Source: Dehalococcoidia bacterium
GTDB lineage: Bacteria; Chloroflexota; Dehalococcoidia; UBA2247; RBG-13-53-26
Direction of reading: 5' to 3'
Assembly: GCA_030372995.1 (NCBI GenBank)
Contig: JAUCPZ010000286.1
Location: forward strand, 1 to 33,636
DNA: 33,636 nucleotides
Under the pieces are notes generated by a model. The model saw only the letters and a list, made by a program, of their open reading frames with translations. It had not been told where the DNA came from and ran no database searches. Made by a program: the position numbers and the translations under genes. Positions 7,863 through 15,532 of this stretch are shown in pieces (within the stretch, counting starts at the first letter, position 1; each line of letters opens with the position of its first letter).

Positions 7863-8411
7863 ATGGACGTTATGCAAGCAATCAGAGAGAGACGGAGCGT
7901 TCGGCACTACAAGCCTGACCCAGTGAAGCAGGAGGATCTGCAAGCCGTGCTGGAAGCTGCCCGCTGTGCGCCTTCGTGGGCTAACACCCAGTGCTGGAGA
8001 TTCGTGGTCGTGCGGGACCCGGCGACCAAGGCCCGCTTGGCCGGCGCCCTCAACCCGGGTAATCCTGCCACCGCCGCCATCACCGAGGCCCCCGTCGTCA
8101 TCGCCGCCTGTGCTGAGACCGGAAAGGCAGGCTTCAAGCGCGGAGAGGTCTGCACGGATAAGGGAGACTGGTTCATGTTCGATGTCGGCATAGCCATGCA
8201 GAACCTGGTCCTTGCCGCGTGGTCACTGGGTCTCGGCACCGTCCACGTCGGCTTGGTCGACGCCAAGAAGGCCGCCGAGATCCTGGAACTGCCGCCGGGT
8301 ATCGTCTTCGTTGAGATGACCCCGCTGGGCTATCCGAACGAGCAGCCCCGCATTGTACCCCGCAAAGAACTTTCGGAGATCGTGTTCTACGACAAGTATG
8401 GCCGGAGGTAG
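7863..8411 (+). CDS. Nitroreductase family FMN oxidoreductase
   Basis: A 182-residue protein of the nitroreductase fold. It opens with MQAIRERRSVRHYKPDPV, the phosphate-binding RRSxRxY signature, followed by an APSWANTQCWRFVVV segment that contacts FMN, and a later NLVLAAWSLGLGTVHVG helix typical of the family. Members form dimers with one FMN at each interface and reduce nitro compounds, quinones, enones or flavins with NAD(P)H. The start at 7863 is chosen for the AAGGAGA site seven bases upstream; a TTG at 7842 is an in-frame alternative without one. It is probably cotranscribed with birA. The substrate is not evident. Confidence 0.9.
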   Translation: MDVMQAIRERRSVRHYKPDPVKQEDLQAVLEAARCAPSWANTQCWRFVVVRDPATKARLAGALNPGNPATAAITEAPVVIAACAETGKAGFKRGEVCTDKGDWFMFDVGIAMQNLVLAAWSLGLGTVHVGLVDAKKAAEILELPPGIVFVEMTPLGYPNEQPRIVPRKELSEIVFYDKYGRR

Positions 8412-8480
8412 GAGAGGTTTGGGCTGGCTCTCGCATTCCAGCTCCTGACCTCCGGTTTGCCCCTGATGGTTCGTTGCGCC

Positions 8481-8501
8481 CTTCATCCAGTACGGATGGA
8501 G
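8481..8501 (+). terminator. Hairpin after the birA-nitroreductase unit
   Basis: CTTCATCC-AGTAC-GGATGGAG forms an eight-base stem with one G-T pair and a five-base loop, followed by TTGTTCCCC. It sits 70 bases after the nitroreductase stop. The T-run is poor, so it may be a weak or factor-assisted terminator. Confidence 0.4.
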
Positions 8502-8589
8502 TTGTTCCCCAGTCGTTGACGATAGTGTAGAATGGGCAGCGGGCTAGTTCTGGATGACTTCTTGGGGCCCAGTCCGCGCCAAGGGGGAA

Positions 8590-10299
8590 ATGATGGACGC
8601 AAAGGCCATTTACCTGCAGAAGCCATGGGTGAAATTCTACCCGGCGGGGGTGCCCGAGACCATTGCCATACCGGATGTGCCGTTGCCGCGCGTATTCGAC
8701 GACGTGGCAGCGAAGTACTCGGGGAGGGACGCCATCATCTTCTATGGCAACAGGATCAGCTACGCGAGGCTGAAGGAAGACGTCGACCGGTTCGCCACCG
8801 CACTTCAGGCGCTGGGAATCAGCAAGGGGGACAAGGTGGCTCTCTACCTACTGAACAGCCCCCAGTTCATCGTGGCTTACTTTGGTGCTCTGAAGGCCGG
8901 GGCCGCCTTGTCCCCGATCAGCCCCGTTTACACCAGCATCGAGGTAAGACACCAGCTCCTGGACAGCGGAGCCAAATCCATCGTGTGTCAGGATTTTCTG
9001 TACGAGAACGTGGAAAGAGCAGAGGTTGAGCTGAAGAACATCATCATTACGGACATCGGCGAGTATCTGCCCATGTCCAGGAAGATCACAGGCAAGAGCA
9101 TCCTGGGCCGATACGGAAAGGCGCAGGCCGTGTCACCGAAAGCCGCGGAGGCACTTGGACTCCTCCAGTTCCAGCAACTCCTGAAGAAGCACCCGCCGAC
9201 TCCCCGAAGCATCGACATAGATGCCGCGAACGACATCGCTGCGCTTCCTTACACCGGAGGCACGACCGGATTGCCCAAAGGCGCTGTGCTAACGCATCAC
9301 AATCTGCTCGCGTCCCAAATGCAGTGCCGGGCATTCATGCCCGCGCTCGAAGAAGGCAAGGAGGTAGTGCCGGCGCTGTTGCCCTTCTACCACATATACG
9401 GCCAGGTAGCGGTGATGCTGATCGGCTTGTTCATGGGATCGACCCTTCTACTTTTCACCACGCCTGATCTCGACGAGGTCTTGGACTCAATGGACAAGTA
9501 CAGGGCCACCACTTTCTTCAGCGTTCCCACGGCCTATCAATTCCTGAAGGACTATGACAAGACGGCCAGGGTCAACTGGAAGAGCCTCAAGATAATCACC
9601 AGCGGCGCTGACACCCTGCACGAGTCAACCGTTAAGGACTGGGAGAGAAGAACTGGAGCCAGGATACAGGAAGGGTATGGATTGACTGAGTGCAGTGCGG
9701 TATCGCACCTCAACCCGCTGGGCCGTCCCAAGATCGGCTCTTTCGGCGTGCCAGTGCCGAACGTCATGGCAGCCGTCGTGAACCACGATACCGGCGAATT
9801 TGTCGCGCCCGGCGAGATCGGCGAGATGATAATCAGCGGACCGAACATTATGAAAGGCTACCTGAACAGACCTGCGGATACCCGGGAGACCCTCATAGAA
9901 ATAGACGGCAGGACCTGGCTTAAGACCGGGGACCTGGTCAGAATGGATGATGAGGGATACTTCTTCTTCTATGACCGCAAGAAGGACATGATCAAGTACA
10001 AAGGCTACTCCGTGTTCGCCCGGGAGATCGAAGAGGTCTTGCACCAGCATCCTCAGGTCAAGGCAGCCGGAGTCCTGGGAGTCCCCGATGCCACCTGTGG
10101 CCAGTTGGTCAAGGCCATCGTGGTCCTGCAGCCCGAGGCAAGGGGGAAGGTATCCGAAGAAGAGATAACCGCGTACTGCGCAGAGAGAATGGCTCACTAC
10201 AAGGTCCCCAAGATCGTGGAATTCAGGGGGGAGCTTCCCAAGACGGATGTGGGGAAAGTCTCCCACAGAGAACTGCGGGAGGAGCTTGAGGAGACATGA
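8590..10299 (+). CDS. AMP-forming acyl-CoA / carboxylate-CoA ligase
   Basis: A 569-residue member of the ANL superfamily that activates a carboxylic acid through an acyl-AMP to its CoA thioester. It shows the P-loop YTGGTTGLPKGA (near residue 220), the GYGLTECS motif (near 361), KTGDLVRMDDEGYFFF hinge region (near 445), DRKKDMIKYKGYSV and the C-terminal catalytic lysine in KTDVGKV (near 555). AAGGGGGA precedes a double ATG; 8593 is an equal choice of start. Its last four bases overlap the start of the LivG gene (ATGA), so it is translationally coupled to an ABC transporter ATPase. This suggests that the imported solute is itself the carboxylate that gets activated. Chain length or aromatic preference cannot be told. 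Confidence 0.93.
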   Translation: MMDAKAIYLQKPWVKFYPAGVPETIAIPDVPLPRVFDDVAAKYSGRDAIIFYGNRISYARLKEDVDRFATALQALGISKGDKVALYLLNSPQFIVAYFGALKAGAALSPISPVYTSIEVRHQLLDSGAKSIVCQDFLYENVERAEVELKNIIITDIGEYLPMSRKITGKSILGRYGKAQAVSPKAAEALGLLQFQQLLKKHPPTPRSIDIDAANDIAALPYTGGTTGLPKGAVLTHHNLLASQMQCRAFMPALEEGKEVVPALLPFYHIYGQVAVMLIGLFMGSTLLLFTTPDLDEVLDSMDKYRATTFFSVPTAYQFLKDYDKTARVNWKSLKIITSGADTLHESTVKDWERRTGARIQEGYGLTECSAVSHLNPLGRPKIGSFGVPVPNVMAAVVNHDTGEFVAPGEIGEMIISGPNIMKGYLNRPADTRETLIEIDGRTWLKTGDLVRMDDEGYFFFYDRKKDMIKYKGYSVFAREIEEVLHQHPQVKAAGVLGVPDATCGQLVKAIVVLQPEARGKVSEEEITAYCAERMAHYKVPKIVEFRGELPKTDVGKVSHRELREELEET

Positions 10300-11069
10300 G
10301 CCACGCTTCCCCCTTCTTGGAGGTTGAGCGCCTGACCAAGCATTTTGGGGGGCTGACAGCCGTCAATAGCGTCACCTTCCAGGTCGCCAGGGGCCAGATG
10401 GTGGGACTTATAGGCCCGAACGGGGCTGGAAAGACAACACTGCTCCGCCTGATTACCAGAATCCTCAAGGCCGACTCAGGCAAGGTCAGGTTCAAAGGCA
10501 GGGACATTACGCGCGCGAAGCCCTGGGACGTAGTGAATATGGGGATCGCTGGCACCTTCCAGGTCACCAGGCCTTTTCGACGCCTGCCCATCATCGCCAA
10601 TGTGATGGTGGCCTGCCTTTCGCCCAGAGCCATGAAGAAGGGAGAATGGGTAAAGACCATCGACGCCAGGGCCATGGATGCCCTGGAGTTTGTGGGCATC
10701 TCCGACCTTGCCCGCGAGCCGGCCTCGTGTCTCTCCCACGGTGACCTGAGGCGGCTGGAGATAGCCCGGGCCATTGCCACGGACCCTGAACTGCTGCTGC
10801 TTGACGAACCCTTCAGCGGCCTCAACCCGGCGGAAACGGAATTGCTGGCAAAATCGATTCGCAGGCTGCACAAAGGGGGCAGATTCGGCAGATTGCACAG
10901 CGAGGGCCCAGCGATGATCATCATCGAGCACAAACTGGCTGAACTCATGAAGATAGTCGACAGGGTCATAGTGCTCGATTTCGGAGAGCTGATTGCAGAC
11001 GGCAGCCCGGATGAGATAGTGAAGAATGAGCGAGTGATCGAGGCATGCATAGGCAAGGGGGTCACCTGA
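10296..11069 (+). CDS. livG: Branched-chain amino acid-type ABC transporter ATPase, LivG family
   Basis: A 257-residue ABC ATPase. Walker A is GPNGAGKTT (40-48), the signature is a variant LSHGDLRR, and Walker B is LLLLDEPFSGL followed by the switch histidine in IIIEHKL. The segment AGTFQVTRPF and the overall pattern match LivG rather than LivF. A short Gly/Arg-rich insertion (about residues 191-205) precedes the IIIEHKL strand. The ATPase would pair with the LivF-type subunit just downstream and energise the LivH/LivM channel encoded on the opposite strand. The ATG overlaps the ligase stop; one base separates its own stop from the next gene. Confidence 0.93.
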   Translation: MSHASPFLEVERLTKHFGGLTAVNSVTFQVARGQMVGLIGPNGAGKTTLLRLITRILKADSGKVRFKGRDITRAKPWDVVNMGIAGTFQVTRPFRRLPIIANVMVACLSPRAMKKGEWVKTIDARAMDALEFVGISDLAREPASCLSHGDLRRLEIARAIATDPELLLLDEPFSGLNPAETELLAKSIRRLHKGGRFGRLHSEGPAMIIIEHKLAELMKIVDRVIVLDFGELIADGSPDEIVKNERVIEACIGKGVT

Positions 11070-11070
11070 C

Positions 11071-11820
11071 TTGTTGCTCGAAGTCAGAGATCTGAAGGTC
11101 TGCTGTGGTACGGCTGTGCTCCTGAGCCAGGTCAGCCTGAATGTCGACAATGGCGAACTGGTAAGCCTGGTAGGCCCCAATGGCGCCGGCAAGTCTACGC
11201 TGCTCCGCGCCATCACCGGGCTCGTGAAATGGGAACGGTCCATGATGCAGGGCACCCGTGCCGGCGACATAACAGTGGAAGGCACCGTGAGTTTCGATGG
11301 AGAGAGGCTGGACCCGCTGCAGCCTCACGAAATCGCCAGGAGGGGGCTCGTACACTGCCCCGAGAGAGCACGTGTATTTCCCGAAATGACGGTGATGGAC
11401 AACCTCAGGGCGGGCGCCTATCTGTGCAGGGACAGACAGGAGATCGCGAAGAACCTCGGCCAGGTGTACAAGCTCTTTCCCGTGCTCAAGGATCGCGGTG
11501 ACCAGATATCGGGAACGCTGTCAGGGGGCGAACGCCAGATGCTGGCCATAGGGCGGGCACTGATGATGCGTCCGAAGCTTCTTTGTATCGACGAGCCATC
11601 CACCGGTCTGTCCACCAGGCTGAAGACGGAGCTGTTTGAGCGCATCCGGGAAATCCGCGAGACAGGCATCGCGGTGCTGCTGGTGGAGCAGGATGTCAGT
11701 TCCGCATTCAAGCTCGCCGCTAGGAATTACGTTCTCTCCCATGGAAGAGTGATTGCCGAAGGGTGCGGCGAGGAGTTGCTTCGTGATGAAACGATGAGGA
11801 AGACGTACCTCGGCCTGTAG
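11071..11820 (+). CDS. livF: Branched-chain amino acid-type ABC transporter ATPase, LivF family
   Basis: A 249-residue ABC ATPase starting at a TTG one base after the livG stop. Walker A is GPNGAGKST (35-43), the signature LSGGERQMLAIGRAL, and Walker B LLCIDEPSTGLS, the last with the typical LivF pattern; the switch His is replaced by Gln in LLVEQDV, as usual in LivF. The loop after Walker A contains an extra stretch (WERSMMQGTRAGD) compared with standard LivF. It ends only eight bases from the stop codon of livM, which runs the other way. Confidence 0.92.
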   Translation: MLLEVRDLKVCCGTAVLLSQVSLNVDNGELVSLVGPNGAGKSTLLRAITGLVKWERSMMQGTRAGDITVEGTVSFDGERLDPLQPHEIARRGLVHCPERARVFPEMTVMDNLRAGAYLCRDRQEIAKNLGQVYKLFPVLKDRGDQISGTLSGGERQMLAIGRALMMRPKLLCIDEPSTGLSTRLKTELFERIREIRETGIAVLLVEQDVSSAFKLAARNYVLSHGRVIAEGCGEELLRDETMRKTYLGL

Positions 11821-11828
11821 TCACCGCG

Positions 11829-12884
11829 TCACCGCAGCTCTGCGGTGCACACCCTGCATGTTCTCCGCCAGGCCGCGTTCTGCAATTTGCACCTCGGGCA
11901 CACCTTCTCTGTCTTGTCTCTCAGCCAGGTGACAATTCCCCGCGGCATAAAGAGGAGTATGACCAGTACGATGGAAGCGAAGATGAGCAGCCTCGTCTCA
12001 GTGGGCACCCCCAGGTACCTGATGAGAACGAACTCGGTGAGCGGATACAGGATGATCACGCCGGCGATCGGGCCGTAGATCGTAGCCATCCCACCGAAGA
12101 CCGCCCATATGATGACCTGAAAGGAAAGCAGGAGATCCAAAGTGGAAGGTCCCGCCGCTTTCAGAAAGTGGGCATACAGGCCGCCCGCGAGTCCAGCAAA
12201 AAGCCCGCTCAGGCAGAAGGCCAGCAACTTGTAGCGGGTCGTGTTGATTCCAGAAGCTCGAGCTGTCACCTCGTCCTCACGTATGGCATGGAAGATCAGG
12301 CCGATCTTAGAATCGCTGATCTTCCACATCACGAAGCCCAGGAAGATCATGGACGGGATGGCGACATAGTATGCAGCCACCCTCGATCCGGCGAGAGAAG
12401 CTATCCCGTAGATGCCCAGCTCTCCCCCGGTGATCTTGGGAATGGCATATACAACTCCCACGAGAATCAAGGGAAAGGCAAGAGTGGCGAAGGCCAGGTA
12501 CGTGCCTCGAAGCCTGAGACAGGGTATCCCCACCACCAGACCCGCCAGAACCGCAGCAGCGGCCCCGATTGGAATGGTGGCCCATGGAGCCAGTCCCAAG
12601 TTCATGTTGAGTACAGCTGCCGTGTAGGCGGCAACCCCGAAGAACAGGGCATGGCCGAAGTTCATCTGTCCGGTGAACCCAGACAGCAGATCCCAGCTCG
12701 CGGCGAAGATGGCGAAGATGCTGGCCAGGATCAACACGCGGAGAACAAACGGCTCCTGCGAAATGGCAGGGAAAACCAGAAGCCCCAGGCAGGCAAGAAG
12801 AACAACCGTCCTGCCCGGCAGAACAAGTACCTCATCCTTCAATATCTTGAACGGCTTGGTGGCACAGGCAGCGAGCGTGCTCAT
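11829..12884 (-). CDS. livM: ABC transporter permease, LivM family, with C-terminal zinc ribbon
   Basis: A 351-residue inner-membrane permease with about ten hydrophobic helices. The region SWDLLSGFTGQMNFGHALFFG and the cytoplasmic loop AIREDEVTARASGIN, which docks on the ATPase, identify LivM. It would form the channel with LivH. Unusually, after the last helix (LLFMPRGIV) there is a tail of about 30 residues with Cys329, Cys332, Cys343 and Cys346 arranged CPRC-x10-CRVC, a zinc-ribbon pattern on the cytoplasmic side. Its ATG overlaps the livH stop by four bases. Expected start, length and topology otherwise fit the family. Confidence 0.93.
   Translation of the reverse strand: MSTLAACATKPFKILKDEVLVLPGRTVVLLACLGLLVFPAISQEPFVLRVLILASIFAIFAASWDLLSGFTGQMNFGHALFFGVAAYTAAVLNMNLGLAPWATIPIGAAAAVLAGLVVGIPCLRLRGTYLAFATLAFPLILVGVVYAIPKITGGELGIYGIASLAGSRVAAYYVAIPSMIFLGFVMWKISDSKIGLIFHAIREDEVTARASGINTTRYKLLAFCLSGLFAGLAGGLYAHFLKAAGPSTLDLLLSFQVIIWAVFGGMATIYGPIAGVIILYPLTEFVLIRYLGVPTETRLLIFASIVLVILLFMPRGIVTWLRDKTEKVCPRCKLQNAAWRRTCRVCTAELR
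11830..11847. terminator. Hairpin at the livF / livM convergent junction
   Basis: CACCGCAG-CT-CTGCGGTG is a perfect eight-base inverted repeat just past the livF stop and overlapping the last codons of livM. It may slow polymerase from both directions. Neither side has a T-run, so it is not a textbook intrinsic terminator. Confidence 0.35.
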
Positions 12885-13753
12885 CCTCTCTCTTCCTCAA
12901 AGACGACGCCGAAAAGGCCTTCAGGCTTGATGAGTATCACCACGATCATGATCGTGAGGGCCACCGACGTCTTGAGATAGGCACCCGAGGGCGCCAGAAA
13001 GACCACTATGTTCTCAGCAAAGCCCAAGACAAGAGCTCCCACTACGCTGCCCTTCAGGCTACCCAGCCCTCCCAGCACCACGACGGCCAGGATGATGACC
13101 AGCGGATGAGCCCACATCCCGGGAGTAAGTACGAACAGAGGGGCCACCAGGGCACCAGCGACTGCTGCCAGCCCGACAGAGATGGCCATGGTCAACATCT
13201 CTATCCGGGGAACATTGATACCCATAAGGCCAGCTACTTCTCTATCCTGGGCGGTGGCCCTGATAGCGACACCGGACCTGGTCTTCATCAGGAAGAGCCA
13301 GGTAGCGATGAGCACCACCATCACCACCCCGAGCGTCAGGAGTTGCTGGTTCAGTACCGAAACGCCCAGGATCGATATTGATCCGGAGACCATCTTCGGA
13401 ACGCTTTGCGGCTGGCCCCCGAATCCCTTCAGTATTGCCTCCTGTATGATCACCGCCATGGCTATGGTCACGATAAGGGTTGTCGCCTCATGCTGACGGA
13501 CCCTAGCTATCAGCAGCCTGTAGCTCGCCGTGCCCAGTACGGTCACCACCGCAACAGCGATAGCGATGGAAAGGTAGATATTGAGACCCGCACCGCTGCC
13601 CAGCTTATAGATTAGATACGCCGCCAGCATGTAGAAGGCAGTATGTGAAAGGTTAGCTATCCGTGCCACACCGAAAATGAGGGAGAAGCCCACGGCCAGC
13701 AGGGCATACACCCCACTGGCGACAAGGCCATACACCAGTATGTTCTCTGCCAT
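12881..13753 (-). CDS. livH: ABC transporter permease, LivH family
   Basis: A 290-residue membrane protein with about eight helices. The N-terminal GLVASGVYALLAVGFSLIFG, the ATPase-docking loop AIRATAQDREVAGLMGIN and the GSLKGSVVGALVLGF helix are typical of LivH. It forms the permease heterodimer with LivM, whose start overlaps its stop. It lies 122 bases after the solute-binding protein gene, and a long hairpin stands in that gap. GGGAAG precedes the ATG. Confidence 0.93.
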   Translation of the reverse strand: MAENILVYGLVASGVYALLAVGFSLIFGVARIANLSHTAFYMLAAYLIYKLGSGAGLNIYLSIAIAVAVVTVLGTASYRLLIARVRQHEATTLIVTIAMAVIIQEAILKGFGGQPQSVPKMVSGSISILGVSVLNQQLLTLGVVMVVLIATWLFLMKTRSGVAIRATAQDREVAGLMGINVPRIEMLTMAISVGLAAVAGALVAPLFVLTPGMWAHPLVIILAVVVLGGLGSLKGSVVGALVLGFAENIVVFLAPSGAYLKTSVALTIMIVVILIKPEGLFGVVFEEERG

Positions 13754-13785
13754 GAGCTTCCCGTACCGCGGTGCCCACGGACCTC

Positions 13786-13820
13786 GGGTATCCCCCGGAT
13801 GGGGCTGCCGGGAGATACCC
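13786..13820 (-). other. Strong intercistronic stem-loop between the solute-binding protein gene and livH
   Basis: GGGTATC-C-CCCGG pairs with CCGGG-A-GATACCC: seven and five base pairs around a single C-A mismatch, with a nine-base loop. No T-run follows on the minus strand, so it is not an intrinsic terminator. Such stem-loops after a binding-protein gene often protect the upstream message and let the binding protein be made in excess over the permeases. Confidence 0.55.
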
Positions 13821-13875
13821 TCACGCCTCTATCTACTTCCGCGTATCCTCAGGCAAGCGCTCACGCATTCCGCGC

Positions 13876-15159
13876 TCACGTCCAGTAATCGACTACCCAG
13901 TCAGGCAACTGGTAGTCCACTATGCCATCGTACTTGACGCCATACCAGGAGCCATCTGCCGGAGGCCAGACGCCCTTAAGCTCTCCATCCTGCCACTGCA
14001 CTCCCAGGGCGGTCACATACCCCGGCGCCCATTTCACGTCGTGAGTATCATCGAAGACGAAGCGGCCCGCGGTACCGATGTAATCGGTTTTCTCTAGTTC
14101 CGCCACTATGTTGTTGGTCTTGAGAGTACCGGCTCTTTCGATGGCCTCCTTCAGAATGTACATGGCGTCGTAGGTCCCGGCATTGTAGGTCGGGGCCTCC
14201 CCCATCTCATCGATGAATGCATCCATGAAAGCCGCAGTCTTATCGGTCAATTCCACGCCACGGGCGTAGACATTGAGAGTCGTCTCATAGTTGCCCAGTC
14301 CGCCAGTGCTCGCAATGAAGCTGTCTGCTTGTGCCATCACGTTGATGCCGACCGAGGCCGCGGGTATCTTGAGTTCCTCCCACTGTTTGCCATAGGCTAT
14401 GCCCACTGTGCCTGAAAGAGCGGTCATGATAATGTTCGCACCTGAAGCCCTGATCGCCTGAAGCTCTGCTGCAAGATCTGTGGCCTTGTCCGAGGGCCGC
14501 CAGACACCCACCACAGGGATCCCCTGGGTGGGAAGATACGACTGGGCAGCAGCCACGATGGCATCCGCCCACTGTGCCTGCTCGGCCAGCACGGCCAGCT
14601 TCGACGGTTTCCCGAGTTGTGCCTCCACCTGTTGCGCCACCATCTTCACCAGCAGGAAGTTGAGCTGGCCCAGGAAAGTGTTGTTGACCGGAGTGACCCG
14701 GAACCAGTACTTGTACCGGCCGTAGTCCTCCCTCACCTTCTTGCTCAGTTCCGTTTCACTCGAACCGCAGACCATGAATATCGTCTGGTACTCCATGGCG
14801 ATTTCCTGTACCGCCAGCGCAGCCTCGCTTCTGATCATCCCCATGAGGTAGTCCACCTTGTCCACGGTGATGGCCCGTTCTGCCGCGCTGGCCGCGTCGC
14901 TAGGGCTCACCAGCTCATTGGAATCGACCTTGACCAGCTTGATCTTGTAGTAGTCATCTCCCACCTTAATGCCACCCGCTTCGTTTATCTCGTCCGCCGC
15001 CAGTGATGCCCCCATCCAGTGGTGCTTCCCCATCTGGAACTCCATGGGACCGATGACACCCACCCTGATCTCCTTCTTCTCCCCTCCGCCGCACCCTGCC
15101 ATCCCCGCTACCAGGCACAGAACCACCAAGACAGCTGCAACCTTGATCAACCACTTCAT
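13876..15159 (-). CDS. ABC transporter solute-binding lipoprotein, Leu/Ile/Val-binding (type 1 periplasmic) family
   Basis: A 427-residue secreted lipoprotein. The start at 15159 has AAGGGGGGTAA just upstream; the frame is open 21 codons further but without a ribosome site. Residues 1-23 form a lipoprotein signal: Lys-containing start, hydrophobic core and lipobox MAGC with Cys23. The mature part begins with IRVGVIGPMEFQMGKHHWMGASL and AADEINEAGGIKVG, the classic first lobe of LivJ/LivK-like receptors. It would capture solute outside the membrane for LivHMGF. The ligand need not be an amino acid; the acyl-CoA ligase coupled to livG suggests a carboxylate. It heads the minus-strand half of the transporter. 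Confidence 0.93.
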   Translation of the reverse strand: MKWLIKVAAVLVVLCLVAGMAGCGGGEKKEIRVGVIGPMEFQMGKHHWMGASLAADEINEAGGIKVGDDYYKIKLVKVDSNELVSPSDAASAAERAITVDKVDYLMGMIRSEAALAVQEIAMEYQTIFMVCGSSETELSKKVREDYGRYKYWFRVTPVNNTFLGQLNFLLVKMVAQQVEAQLGKPSKLAVLAEQAQWADAIVAAAQSYLPTQGIPVVGVWRPSDKATDLAAELQAIRASGANIIMTALSGTVGIAYGKQWEELKIPAASVGINVMAQADSFIASTGGLGNYETTLNVYARGVELTDKTAAFMDAFIDEMGEAPTYNAGTYDAMYILKEAIERAGTLKTNNIVAELEKTDYIGTAGRFVFDDTHDVKWAPGYVTALGVQWQDGELKGVWPPADGSWYGVKYDGIVDYQLPDWVVDYWT

Positions 15160-15532
15160 CTGATTACCCCCCTTCTTCCGGCATTCTTTTCGGTTCACGC
15201 ATCCTAGAGACTGATGTCTCAAGCAACCGTTGGGATGCCATGACCTGCTTGCAGGCCCCAGTCATACACCGCAATCAGTGAAATGCGACTGCCGATTGCC
15301 CGGCGGCACCGTTATCACCGAAAGTTCCAGACCATGCCGCGCACAATGGGATGGCGTGCGGCAAGCCCTCAGCCCTGTTGCTCTGACGCCACGAGGAACC
15401 ATGCGGCGCCAGCATCACATGGGCAATTCTTCGACAATCTTCCCCTGACTGCTGACTCTTGTCAAGACCCCCAACGCTACCTGGTGTCATCGCTCTTGAG
15501 GCGCCCCCGAAGCCAGCCTGCATTGCTCTCCA
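15160..15532. other. Non-coding gap between the MFS gene and the solute-binding protein gene
   Basis: I see no convincing gene here. The stretch holds the candidate promoter for the binding-protein operon and two small dyads: GAGAC-TGAT-GTCTC near 15217-15230 and ACCTGC-TT-GCAGG near 15243-15255. These would fall in the transcript leader. Confidence 0.4.
15436..15465 (-). promoter_or_regulatory. Candidate promoter of the solute-binding protein-livH-livM operon
   Basis: A perfect -35 TTGACA on the minus strand (15460-15465) is followed after 18 bases by a poor -10, AAGATT (15436-15441). It would give a leader of about 270 bases. The -10 is weak, so this is tentative. Confidence 0.3.

Noticed and set aside
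8516..8533. TTGACG and TAGAAT ahead of the acyl-CoA ligase
   Set aside because: The boxes are only six bases apart, so they cannot form one promoter; the TAGAAT alone is not enough.
10223..11065. Minus-strand open frame of 280 codons over livG
   Set aside because: Antisense shadow of an ABC ATPase gene with intact Walker motifs; Ser/Leu/Pro-rich translation with no domain.
12168..12980. Plus-strand open frame of 270 codons over livM
   Set aside because: Antisense shadow of a membrane protein gene; strongly polar translation without motifs.
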